A DNA stretch of 60,000 nt from Antedon mediterranea (taxonomy: Eukaryota > Echinodermata > Crinoidea > Comatulida > Antedonidae). Each line of letters starts with the position of its first letter. Positions within the stretch are counted from its first letter, which is position 1. The stretch spans positions 31,522,912 through 31,582,911 of the forward strand of contig NC_092675.1 of assembly GCF_964355755.1 (NCBI RefSeq), given 5' to 3'. Below, one piece after another: positions 25,935-37,900 of this stretch. The notes beneath the pieces were generated by a model. It was given only the letters and a program-made list of their open reading frames with translations, made no database searches and had not been told where the DNA came from. The position numbers were made by a program, and so were the translations under genes.

Positions 25935-26000
25935 TTGGTGGCGTAACGGGTAATGCTAAGTTTTGAGTGCTATCGGCTGGGGTTCGAACCTCGACGGATA
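25935..26000 (+). repeat. Second tRNA-like fragment with B-box
   Basis: GGTGGCGTAACGGGTAAT resembles a degraded A box and GGGGTTCGAACCTC at about 25979-25992 is a near-consensus B box with a T-arm-like surround. It lies 100 bases from the minus-strand tRNA-like head, in the opposite orientation. No complete cloverleaf can be drawn, so I call it a SINE or tRNA remnant. Confidence 0.4.
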
Positions 26001-26887
26001 TTTTTTTTTATGAATATTGTTATTTTTTAAAGAGAGATATGTGACACTGTTTTGTTGAACATGGATGGTACCATACCGGTAGGTATTCAAATATGCTTAA
26101 TCGATGTAAAAATACTTTTAAAATAATAATTCATCAATTCTCATCTTTTATTATCTCGTAAAAATTGAGAAATAATACATTACCTGAAACCTGTAATAAT
26201 TGTATAATATAAAATATTACACATTTTCTGTATGTAGTAGGTTTAAGCGTATACACACATTCTCATGTCATTGCCTACACATTGTGATGACAGCCTGGTT
26301 ATGAAGACGTGTCACATAACAAACACAGTAAAATATTCACAAACCAATCCGATCGGCCTACACATTCAATGTCATTTCATTTCATTTCATTTATTTATTT
26401 CACTTTACAACTAAATAAATATAAAGTGGAGGAGCCTAAAAGAAAGCAAAGCTTGTGGTGAATAGGCGCCTCAAAAAAAAAAAAATAAAAAAAAAAAATA
26501 TAAATAAATATATAACACAAATAGAAACTCCAAAAAACAACAATTTAACTAATATCTTTTCTCTAACACATAAGTTTAACATTTTTTTTCCCGAAATAAA
26601 AGATGAATGAATGAATGAAAACTAAAAAACAAGTAAAAAATAGATTATATAAATTATTAAAAAAATATCCAAATATGTCATTATTAAAAGAATTTACAAA
26701 GAACCTTCAACCAATAATAGTTTTAATTGACGTTTAAATAAAGCACCGTACATACACTTGTTGATGTGTATTAACGCACACCGTCACTGGTACGTATACG
26801 CCTATGAATGACAGCCTCGTTATGAAGACGTGTCACATGACAAACGTCTTCAAATATTCACAAACATTCCATCCACCAATCAACTTA

Positions 26888-27030
26888 GTGACTTATTTCT
26901 ATTTTATATCACTGTGCTCCACTGGTGCTAAATTTGGTCCACTGAACCAGTTACCGTAGTATTATTTCTATTTCGGAAGTAAATAAAGGCATAAATGGCG
27001 CTCCGTAGAATTAAGTAGAGAATGCTCGAT
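26888..27030. repeat. Duplicate of the WDR36 5'-proximal segment
   Basis: About 140 bases (GTGACTTATTTCTATTTTAT ... AAAGGCATAAATGGCGCTCC) are nearly identical to 28726-28870, which ends only about 70 bases upstream of the WDR36 start codon. The two copies lie 1.84 kb apart in the same orientation with the two tandem arrays between them. An array expansion or unequal exchange from a common unit could explain both. Confidence 0.75.
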
Positions 27031-27147
27031 CGTCAAGACATGAACATGCTCATGGACATTGATTATTAACAACTTAGGAAGTTTTAAAGGAAGATGTGAT
27101 TGGATATTGAGGGAGAGCGTCATTTCGACAATCGAGCATTCTCTACT
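27013..27147. repeat. Short inverted-repeat (MITE-like) element
   Basis: AGAGAATGCTCGAT near 27016 and its inverted copy ATCGAGCATTCTCT near 27131-27144 bracket about 100 bases. The inner edges also pair partly (CGTCAAGACATG, CATGCTCATGG). A related GCTCGATCG word is found at 28860, beside the duplicated block near WDR36. No coding capacity. Confidence 0.5.
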
Positions 27148-27400
27148 CTCTAGTATCAAGTAGTGGAAACATGTTTTTTTCCCTTCGTAATTGATAGTGT
27201 TTTATAGTAAAGTTTAAAGGGATCAGTGCTTATCAATTCAGTTACAGTATTATTTGTTTACATTTTCTGAAAAGTAGATGTGTTAATCCAATTCACTTCC
27301 ATGATTTCCTCTAAAAGTTTTCTTTTGTATGAAGTGTAGAAACATTTCTTGAATTTGCGTTTTATTAATGTGTATCATTTTCATTTAGTATATGGTATAT

Positions 27401-28210
27401 GGAACACAATGCATTATATATAATGAATAAACCACTGTAATAAACAATGAGGCCGTTTTCCTATGTTAAAGTATTGTGTTCCTGGGGTATCATTTTGGGT
27501 ATATGGAACACAATGCATTATATATAATGAAAAAACCAGTGTAATAAGCAATGAGGCCGTTTTCCTATGTTAAAGCATTGTGTTCCTGGGGTATCATTTT
27601 GGGTATATGGAACACAATGCATTATATATAATGAATAAACCACTGTAATAAGCAATGAGGCCATTTTGCTATGTTATAGCATTGTGTTCCTGTGGTATCA
27701 TTTTGGGTATATGGAACACAATGCATTATATATGATGAATAAACCACTATAAGCAATGAGGCCGTTTTCCTATGTTAAAGCATTGTGTTCCTGGGGTATC
27801 ATTTTGGGTATATGGAACACAATGCATTATATATGATGAATAAACCACTGTAATATGAGGCCGTTTTCCTAGGTTAAAGCATTGTGTTCCTGGGGTATCA
27901 TTTTGGGTATATGGAACACAATGCATTATATATGATGAATAAACCACTGTAATATGAGGCCGTTTTCCTATGTTAAAGCATTGTGTTCCTGAGGTATCAT
28001 TTTGGGTATATGGAACACAATGCATTATATATGATGAATAAACCACTGTAATATGAGGCCGTTTTCCTATGTTGAAGCATTGTGTTCCTGGGGTATTATG
28101 TTGGGTATATGGAACACAATGCATTATATATAATGAATAAACCACTGTAATATGAGGCCGTTTTCCTATGTTAAAGTATTGTGTTCCTGGCCGGGGTATC
28201 ATTTTGGGTA
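27401..28210. repeat. Tandem array, 98-104-bp hairpin units
   Basis: About eight units starting GGAACACAATGCATTATATA and ending GCATTGTGTTCCTGG. Each unit thus has inverted ends (GGAACACAATGC / GCATTGTGTTCC) around a loop holding GAGGCCGTTTTCCTATG. Early units are 104 bp; later ones lose six bases near the middle and are about 98 bp. Frames up to 156 codons across the array are periodic artefacts. Confidence 0.88.
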
Positions 28211-28344
28211 AAATCACTGATGTGGCTTGAAACTATTTTTTCTTTTGGTCTACGGATGGAGTAACCGATATTGAACAAATATACCAAGTTTGAAATATTT
28301 TTAAATTCCAGAAGTATTTTTTCTCGATGTTTTTGTATGTGACT

Positions 28345-28790
28345 ATTTCCCTGTGCTCCCATTGGTGCCAAATTGGGTCCACTTGAGCACAGTGTATTAA
28401 AATACGAAAAAATAATATTATAATTTAGTGACTTTTTTCTATTTTATATCAATGTGTGCTCACTGGCGCGCGCGCCAAATTGGGTCCACGTGAGCACAGT
28501 GTAATAACATAGATATAAAAATTCAGTGACTTATTTCTATTTTATATCACTCTTCCTGTGCTCCCCTGGCTCCAAATTGGGTCCACTTGAGCACAGTGTA
28601 TTAACATACGAAAAGATATTAAAATGCAGTGATTTATTTCTATTTTATATTATTGTGCTCCTCACTGGCGCCAAATTGTGTCCACTTGAGCACAGTGTAT
28701 TAACATACGAAAAGAATATTAAAATTAGTGACTTATTTCTATTTTATATCACTGCGCTCCACTAGTGCTAAATTTGGTCCACCGGAGCAG
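28345..28790. repeat. Tandem array, ~100-bp hairpin units, upstream of WDR36
   Basis: Four to five units near 28350, 28450, 28555, 28655 and 28750 share CTGTGCTCC, then CCAAATTGGGTCCACTTGAG and CACAGTGTATTAACATACG, then GTGACTTATTTCTATTTTAT. CTGTGCTC and GAGCACAG are inverted, so each unit can form a hairpin. The final unit runs directly into the WDR36 upstream sequence. A lone related unit occurs at 26888. Confidence 0.8.
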
Positions 28791-28940
28791 CTACCGTAGT
28801 ACTATTTCTATTTCGTAAGTAAATAAAGGCATAAATGGCGCTCCGTAGCAGTAGATAATGCTCGATCGTTCGAAATGACGCTCTGAATAATATACCTCGC
28901 TCTGCTGCTGAATACCACGCCGCAATAGATAGAACTCGTC

Positions 28941-31900
28941 ATGCCGCATGGAAGCAAGGTTTTTGTAGGCGCTCGAGCTCTTGGCTTTTACAGCAACCAT
29001 GTGCCTTTATTAACAAAATATAATAGAAAATTTAAAGATACTTACGTTATAACATCCATTGGAAAAGCGTTTCATACATACAATGTAAGTAATTAATTAT
29101 TTTCTCTCTGGCTAGGCTAGCCCTCCTCTATCTAGCTAGTACTAGGCCTAGGCCTAGGCCTAGGCCTAGGCTAGCCTAGTTTAGCCTTTATATAGGGCCT
29201 AGGCTAGTCTAGGACGATTCGGCCCTGAGACGATCCGGTCCACTTTCTCACTTTGTGAGCCGAATCGTCTCACTTTTCGGTGCTTGTTAATTGTTAAATT
29301 ACTGAGCAACAATACCACGAACCACCAGCCAGGCGGAGATTGGTAATATAATAGGCCTAGCCTCAGGCTAGGCTGCCTGTCTGTGACAGTGCCTATAGGC
29401 TATGGGGCATGAGCCAAAAAGAGGCCTAGAAAACGAATTTCGTGATCTCCTAACGGGGGGGAGGAAGATATTCACACAGTTTATAGTTAATAATTAGATT
29501 AACACAAATTCAGCCGGTCCCGCTTTCAAAAGTTACGCAATAAGTGTAATTTTAGGTGTAAAAAAATCGAATTTCTCAACATAAAGAAATACATAGAAAT
29601 AGCGCCCTCTATTTTGTTCATTTTCTGTTAGTGTTAGTACACGTACGTTCCCGAATGAAATTGGTTCTGCGCATGTGCGACCACGCACCGTTTAAAAGCC
29701 ACACGCGCAGTTGTTTATTTTCGCGTAACGGTCGATTACATTTTAATCAACAAATGACCTGGCATTTTACATAACCTTTCTATAAAGTTATGACCTTCAA
29801 ACAAGTTATTTTATTTTCCTTTAAACCTTATTATTCAAAATATCTAAAAATACAATAAAAATATAAAACACAGTATAGCTATTATTTATGTTAAATTTCA
29901 CTCAAATTTCACTCAAATTTTACGCTAAAAATCATGTAATTTTCAAACATCTATAAAAAAAATTCAAAAGTTTTTTGAGAGGTCAGATATTCTCATACAT
30001 ATTCATGAGAGATTGACCTTGTTATGTATTTTGAAAGCATTATGGAGGTAATTGATGGGGCGACGAGATAAAGGTGGAGAAAGTGATAAAAAATCACTAT
30101 TTTCCCCCTAAAATACTGTTGTTTTGAATATGCTAGTGATCAACCAAACACACTAAAGTTGGTTAAATGCTATTTAAGGTAATGTGAATTACATTATCTT
30201 ATTTTAAATTAGTTTATATCGAGTTGAGGCTAGCTACCACGTGTAATATTTTGGAAAAACATGTACGTAGGCCTAGTCTAGGCTAGGCCTCTCTTTGTCT
30301 GATTAACACTTTTCGTTATTGAATATACTTGGATTCTTCACTAGCTTTAGAAATTTTAAAGAACTAATGTTTCGCATTAATGTTAACGTTAATATTAGTA
30401 TTTTTATATTGTTATAATTAATTATACAATAATACGATTTTAGCTCCTTAAAATCATTACAGTGACCTACCCGTCTTTGATAATAGTATAATCTGTATTT
30501 TGTTATACAACATTAGGTTTGGGTTATTCCATTATAGTTAGAGGTAACACATATTTTATTCTATTCTTTTTGTTTGCATACAATTAAAATACAATGGAAA
30601 ATGTATAACCAATGAGTAACAAACAACAATTCTTTTATTGTTTAAGGAAATTTCTAGAGTTTACAGAAATGCAATAAGTACTATTGGATGAAGTACTTTT
30701 CCTGGTGAATATGATAAAAAAAATGACCGGCCTGGATATGATCGTCAACTAGTTTTTATGCTGCCAGATACTCCTCATACATACATTAAATTGATGATCA
30801 GATGGTTACTTTGGAATGGATTTGGAATCTGAGACAACTTTGACTTGTTGATAGAAAATTATGCTCATTTACTGTCTTTTTAATCACAATTATGTTCTAC
30901 ATAGTGTGAATCACATCGGGAATCACATACAGTACTTGTGTTTTGCTAGTATATTTATCCATTCTGAAATAATAACTACTAGGCCTAATAAATATAAAGT
31001 TAAAATAATGACTTTTAAACATACTACTGTACTGTAATTTAATTTTACCAAAATGTTTTTATAATAAAAAAAATGTGATTATAAATAATAAATATAAGGC
31101 CTGTTGTGTCAATTTATTATAATCATGAAATACCTAGGCCTCGTATTGTACTAAGTATTCATATATTTAAAATAAATGCAAAAATGAAAATAATAGAAAG
31201 TAACAATATATACAATGCCCGTCTGGCATAATTTCATAAAGTCATACAGCTTTATGTCTTTAAATTACAAATAAAAGTATGTAAAGCCTACAAAATTAGG
31301 TATATTCAAGCCTCTATAAATAGCCTTAAGACGCGCCACGCGCGACGCGCCTATGCTTTAACATAGGCACGTCTATTCTGATGTGTCAAAATAGCCGAAA
31401 TTCAGTTAAATGATGCTCTAATATAGTAATTACCTCCTAATAATTTTAATTGGAATTAAATTAAATGATATCTAAATAAAATGATATGACACACTGCATA
31501 TCTCGGAAAACTTCAGATTAATTACAATTTAACATTTTAAACGACTCGTTTTACTTCCGAAATTCTCGTAGCGTTGTTGTGTTATTGTTGTCATTTGCAT
31601 TGCTATGTTTGAAGTTTGATAGTATTTTAAATATTGTATCAATATTTTTAAAATCTTCACATTTCTAAAGAATATAATTTCAAAAATTAAAAAGGCTAAA
31701 TGCTTAATATCATAGAGCAGTTTGTGTACATATTTTAGGTCTTTTAAATGTATGAATGATCGTCAAGTTACCGCGCGTCGTCCAAAAAGTTTCGTGCGAA
31801 AATTTTCTAATTACACGCTTGGTTGCTTCGACGCCCTCTATAGTTTTACCTTCTCAGCAATTACCTATAATTTGCATTGCGGCAAACATACGTGAGTACT

Positions 31901-34900
31901 GGATAAAATACAATCGTTCCATTGGAATAACTTATACTGTATCTTTCTTTCACATTTAACATGCAATATTTTTATCATAATTTTGAGATTAATATTGTAG
32001 TCCTTGTAAGAAATGTATCTGTTAGTAAACCTTAATTAATATTTATTTAAGCACACTGAAAAGAAGATGCATTTTCAATTTTTATAATTCATGACTATGC
32101 TGTCACAAAATATTTATTAATATTATCTCTCCTATATAATTGCAACTTTTTGTTTTCATTGGATGCATAACATAGAATTATAATCAATTAGTAATAAATC
32201 AAATGTTGCATTATTGTTTTCATTGTAGATGTATAACATAGAATTATAATCAATTAGTAACAAATAAATGAAATTACTGTATTACAGCAAAGTTTCTTAT
32301 AATACTCCTGTTTCTTAATATTGCTTATCATCTCATGGGTTCTTTATTTTATACTTTCTCATGGTTCATCCGTTACGTTACAAAATAGTTAAGTTACAAA
32401 ATAGTTTAATATAAATTTACATTTTATAGGCATATTAATGTATTGTAAGCATCAAAGTAGAAAGTTTCTTATAATACTCCTGTGTCTTAATATTGCTTAT
32501 CACCTCATGGGTTCTTTATTTATACTTTCTCATGGTTCATTCTTTACGTTACAAAATAGTTAAGTTACAAAATAGTTTAATATAAATTTACATATTATAG
32601 ACCTATTACATTAAAATCATGTAGACCAAGTAAAATGAACATTTGTAAACCATAAATTACACTTAAACTACACTAAAAAGTTCTTCCTGCTCAAACTCTT
32701 CCTCATCATCGCTATCATCTCCATCAATTTCAAACATCTGATGTATGAAGAAGATTGTTACAGTTTTTGCACGAGCATAATTCTGTACAAGAGAATCCTA
32801 AGGATACACAGCATTTTTCATTTGCAACCCCTTCATTGCATTTTGACTTTTTACATGACCAGGATGACAATTCGAGAATGCTGTGTAGAGCAGGTTGCTT
32901 CTCCATCCAGTCAATTACGAGTTTATTATCGGCCATCTTCCACCCATTTCCAACAGGAGATGGAGCATTTTGTTGTTGAATAAAACTAGCTTTGTGAATT
33001 GAAGCTTGAGAATTGGCATGCTGAATATGTTTACATACAGTATCTTTATTGGGTGGCATCATATTTTCAGCTCATTGAGAACATTGCATACCTTACTTCA
33101 TTGACAGATTGGTTCTTGTGACAATACTGTACAGCCTACATACAAATGTTTCTAGATCACAAAGTAATTCATCTGAAAGTTTGCTGGTAGAATTGCCCAA
33201 TGAAAAGAATGCATAAATTAGAGTTTTCCATTACGAGTTTCATTGCCTTCACTTTACCGTTCCCAAAAAAAGCTTTGACTGAATCGCATCCTGTGAAGCA
33301 ATGTAGTCTAATTAATGCATTTGAAACATTATTTCCAATATGTTCCTGAATAGTAGCCTGCAGATGAATTGTTCGGAGATTAGCATCTTTTCCAGTATTA
33401 AAATATAGGTGAGAGCCATGCAGACTTTTGCAAAATGCCAATCCAATAATAAAAACATCATCAGTGTCAGGGCTGATTGTAACAATATCTTTACCACCAT
33501 GGTGTGCAGCATACTTCGCATACAGAAACATTCTGGTGTCTGCCTCTTCTTGATTAAAACTTTTCCATTTGATTCTGAAATAGAATGGCATAATAATGAT
33601 GATGTTATGAATACATTTATTCCCTTGAGGTGATCTGCTTCACACATGCTTCATATTTGAAAGAAGAACTTGATTAGCAGATAAAAATGTTTTCAACTGT
33701 TCTGGAATTTGCTGTTCGGCTTTTGGTATTTTAATTGTTTGTGAGCCGATGGCTACTCTTCGACTTCGTTCAGCATTTTTTATGCAGTTTGTGTAATTGC
33801 TACATGTGATCGCAGAACTCTCCTTCGTTTAGTAACTCTTCTGTTGACTCTAATCCTTGAAATTCTTCTGTAAAAAAAAGAATACTAATAATATTTATGA
33901 TTCTAAATGTTTGTGTAATAAATATAATAATATAATCAGTTCAGTATCATCTATACACTATTTAATATTGCAGTACAAGAATTCAAATAATATGTCTCAA
34001 ATAACAACACAAAGCATCAGGTTGGTCCATTCTGTCCTTGCCTGAGGCTACTTGCCAAGGTTTGCATGCATTACCACATTGAATAATAAAATGCAAATGT
34101 TTTTTCCCAAGATGGAGGTACCATCAAACTAGGTCCACTACACAATAATACTGGGGGCCACCCTAGCTAGGCCTAATTCATATTGTAATTATGGGTTCAT
34201 TTTTTGTTGGCCCAGATATTTAAAAAAAATTATATACTAGGCCTAGCCTACTCTACGTAGGCTTAATACATATTAAAAAAATAAACTTTGTAGACTACCC
34301 ACCGCCAACCTACCTAGCTAGGCTTTTTTTAGCAAGGCAGTATGATATGAACTAATTACTAGGCCTAGTAGGTCTACTTAGTAGGGGCCTAGCCTAGGCT
34401 AGACCTATCATTAAAACAAATAGAATTTACCTTCTTCATTGTTGGATGAATTAACATCCTCTATTTCATATTTTACTGCTCGCCTTTGTTTGCTACAATC
34501 AGTGAAATATTGATAGCATCTTTTTATGACATCCAGCGTCGCCAGGAATTGGTAACAAGTATTGGCAAGCTCCTCTGCGGCTACAAAACTCCTTTTGATT
34601 GCACCAACTTTTTGTACACATTAAAAAAGTTTTCCATTTGGTTTCTGTGAATGTTAAGGCGCTAATGTGGCGCTAATTAATATTGTCCCAGAATTAGATG
34701 TATTGTGTCAATAACAACGTTTTTGATCATCAGAAGATGACATCTTCCTGCTCCGCGCTCCAGAAGAACAACACATATTTGTTTACGATCGTCTAGTAGC
34801 CGTATCCCGCTGTGTAAGGGAATCTGATTGGACAGTTACTGTTGCACAGCTCCATGAGTTAAAAGACAAATTTTTTGATTGGTCAATTGTGCGACCTGTA

Positions 34901-37900
34901 CTGACCTACAAAAATCTTCTATATCGCAATAAAATACATATAAAAACAAACATATTTCGTTGACGCGTAAAATTTACAAGCGGGACCGGCCAGTTTAAGG
35001 TTATCTATATTTTTGTTATAATTGTCATAGCAATTTTATTCTCCCCCCCGATAGGGGATCACGAAATGAAACGATAGAAGGCCATGCCCCATAGCCTACT
35101 ACTAGTAGGGCCATACTTCCGACATTTTGTATGGCGTGCCGCTAGCTAGATGATTTGCTTTGATATTTGTCAGGTGTTAATATATTCTTGTCATGCTATT
35201 TTGTATGGTTGCAATTATGTTACCATGTGGATTTTCTTTATTTGGTAAATAAATAACGCTGTGGCTAAAGATACGGTACCGTATTCTACAGTAACTTCTG
35301 GGCCCTACTAAACACCACCAAATACCACCAGATACCTACTAGAGCGATAAATCCTACCACCAGAGAGCAACCACCTGTTTGGAATTGCTTATTAAGGGTA
35401 TATTGCAAATTTTAAAGCTTAATTCTTTCAGAAACTGATAAAATTGAAGGTTAAAGTTGAATTTCTCGCCGTCGTATTCCAGAACCGAATGCGTTTGATA
35501 AACATTATAGCAACGAAACGAACGCATTCATCCGTGTCTCTTGTGTATTGTATTCAACAGTCAACTATGAGGCGCTACCGATGAATTTATTTGGTCAATT
35601 AAAATCAGAAATTCGTTTCTGTACACTATAACATTTATTAAAAATAAATAAAACTTAATGCCAACTACCTTTTGTCAGTGATGGTAATCGTATGTTAAAA
35701 TAGAGTAAACTCATTATAGAATAGGAATGTGGAAAGAGAAAATAAAACAGAAGTTTTAACTTGATATTACCGTGTATTTTATGTCTAAAGAAATATCTGG
35801 CCACTGCACTATATTTCAGAGTGGTAAAATAGAAAATATACAACATTTTTTATTTAATTGCCAAGCTCTTAATGGCATAAGAGAGATTGAATTTATAATA
35901 ATATAATAACAATTCCTACAGCACCCAGAGTATACGAAAACGATGACAAAGGGAAATAATTAAAATTAATGTGCAAAAAAAATGTTATTGTATGCTATTT
36001 GTTATGTTATCGTTACCGATTTTGACATACAAAACATGATAAAAACATAATGTCAAAAGAAAGACTAATCGCGCAATCGATTGGTGTAATTTATGTGACT
36101 GACTAAAGTAACAAAAAAGCATCGGTAGCGCCTCATAGTTGACTGTTGAATACAATACACAAGAGACACGGATGAATGCGTTCGTTTCGTTGCTATAATG
36201 TTTATCAAACGCATTCGGTTCTGGAATACGACGGCCAGAAATTCAACTTTAAACTTCAATTTTATCAGTTTCTGAAAGAATTAAGCTTTGAAATTTGCAA
36301 TATACCCTTAATAATCAATTCCAAACAGGTGGCTGCTCTCTGGTGGTAGGATTTATTGCTCTAGTTGGTATCTGGTGGTATCTGGTGGTGTTTAGTAGGA
36401 CCGCTAACTTCTGTGTACTAAAGGTACGGTAAAATTGCATTACGTCATAATCAGCCAATGGGGTTCTGGTACGTGCGAGACGTCATCGTATAAGGACTTT
36501 GGATTTTTTTTCATATCGCGTCTGTTGTATGTAGAGAATTCCTGTCGGCGGCGCCAGGCTGCATGGATGTGTGTGCGCTGAGGAGGGTTTTATTTTTATT
36601 CCAAATGACCTTTAGGCCTATATTTTTTTATTAAACTTTGTTTACAATGGTGACCAAAAAACAACAAGCAAATGCGGACAATAAAGGGGCCCTCAAATAC
36701 TATGATTTAGACAGTAGCCCCAGGGCTGAGTCACAGAAATCAGCTGGCCCCAGCCTGGCATCACTTTCCCTACACAAACAAACTCATATAATGAGGTTAT
36801 AGTACGTAGTAAGTAGGCCTAGGCCCCTTTTGAAACGGTTTTCTGTATTCTAGAATTAAAATCAACATGTTTTGGCTTTTCAATAATAATAACAGACGTA
36901 GGCTACATTTAGTTTTTGTCACACACGACGGTGATAAATGAAGTATAAAGAAAATGTGGTTGATCACTGTTTTCGCGATATGAAAAAAATCCAAAGTCCT
37001 TATACGATGACGTCACACACATACCAGCACCCCATTGGCTGGTTATGACGTAATGCAATTTTACCGTACCTTTAGTAAACAGAAGTTAGAATACGGTACC
37101 GTATCTTTAGCCACGGCGAATAAATAATTGGGTCATTCCATCTCAAATCAACAAAAGAAAATGACATTTTGCATAGTGATAGTCACGTCATGGATTTTTA
37201 TTAAATTTGCTAAAACATCAGAATTCCAAATTTTAGCTTAATCAATCAGACTAATATGATCAGTTTGTGAGATATGGACTACTGAAAAACAGTGAATTTT
37301 CTTGTCATGACATAAAATATTTCAAATTTTCATTATTTTCAATTTTTTTTTTTTCAGTGTGCAAGATTTGGGTTGGTTAGTGTTAGTAAGTAAATTTATT
37401 TGAGTGATTCATATCACTGAAATCCACACTGTGCTGTAATAACACTTAATTTATTTATAGCTCCATGTTCATACCAACTGTAATAGCAATTGCATCTTTT
37501 GATGACAATTGTATATTAATATATTTCAAATGATCTGTGTTGCTGAGGTAGTCTTTGCATGAATGACAATTACTTACTTTTTTTTCTCAGGTGATACTCA
37601 TCCATATGAAATATCATGCATGACTTCCGACAGCAAGTATGTGTATACTGCATATCAAAATATTGTTACAGCTTTTATAAGATCGACTACAGTAAGTCCT
37701 TATGTGATTTCAATATACTATACAGTATCATTACAATTCTTAATTTTATTCAAAATCAATCGCTGCCTTAAGAAATAATGAGCCACGGAAATGGCACAAA
37801 AAGATCCAAACAATTACTGGAAAAGCAAAGCCTAAATCTAACACAATCGTATTAAGGTGTGATTTACCAGTTCATGATGCTGTAAGAGACCTGAATATTC

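Larger units (their letters stand above)
25157..28940. other. Divergent intergenic region between OATP and WDR36
   Basis: The two genes start away from each other across 3.8 kb. The interval contains two tRNA-like sequences (25590-25831 and 25935-26000), an A-rich repeat end near 26385-26510, a small inverted-repeat element at 27013-27147, two tandem arrays (27401-28210 and 28345-28790) and a duplicated 140-bp block (26888-27030 versus 28726-28870). No protein-coding exon was recognised. An in-frame hydrophobic extension upstream of the OATP start (25157-25249) has no ATG. Confidence 0.7.
29396..35098 (-). mobile_element. 5.7-kb DNA transposon with long inverted termini, in WDR36 intron 1
   Basis: TAGGCTATGGGGCATG at 29396-29411 is inverted at 35083-35098. 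The similarity continues inward for about 130 bases, imperfectly: TTTCGTGATC, a GGGGGGGA run and CCGGTCCCGC occur in the same order from both ends. The interior carries a broken XPG/PIN-like gene on the minus strand at about 34630-32668. The TA at each tip may belong to a TA target duplication or to the terminus. XPG-type genes are known in Academ transposons, but I cannot assign the superfamily by eye. It fills most of WDR36 intron 1. Long non-coding stretches (29580-32640) contain internal duplications but nothing else I recognise. Confidence 0.75.
35257..37118. mobile_element. Foldback element with 326-bp inverted arms and 9-bp target duplication
   Basis: The left arm 35257-35582 is matched by the inverted right arm 36120-36403, continued at 37090-37118 after a nested insertion. 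Tips read CGCTGTGGCTAAAGATACGG and, inverted, CGCCGTGGCTAAAGATACGG. Immediately outside, AATAAATAA occurs at 35248-35256 and again at 37119-37127. Long inverted termini plus a 9-bp target duplication are typical of Mutator-like elements. The 537-base loop (35583-36119) has no recognisable transposase, so it would be non-autonomous. The low complexity of AATAAATAA weakens the duplication evidence. Confidence 0.65.

Noticed and set aside
27747-28217. 156-codon minus-strand frame with repeated GTQCFNIGKRPHITVVYS
   Set aside because: It coincides exactly with the 98-bp tandem array and has no non-repeat portion.
29084-29396. Inverted GACGATTCGGC / GCCGAATCGTC as a separate element
   Set aside because: The arms are only 11 bases and the flanks show no duplication; it may be part of a larger repeat that I cannot delimit.
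33169-33591. Host FEN1/XPG repair gene
   Set aside because: Motifs match the transposon-associated EEADTR family, frames are broken, and inverted termini surround it.
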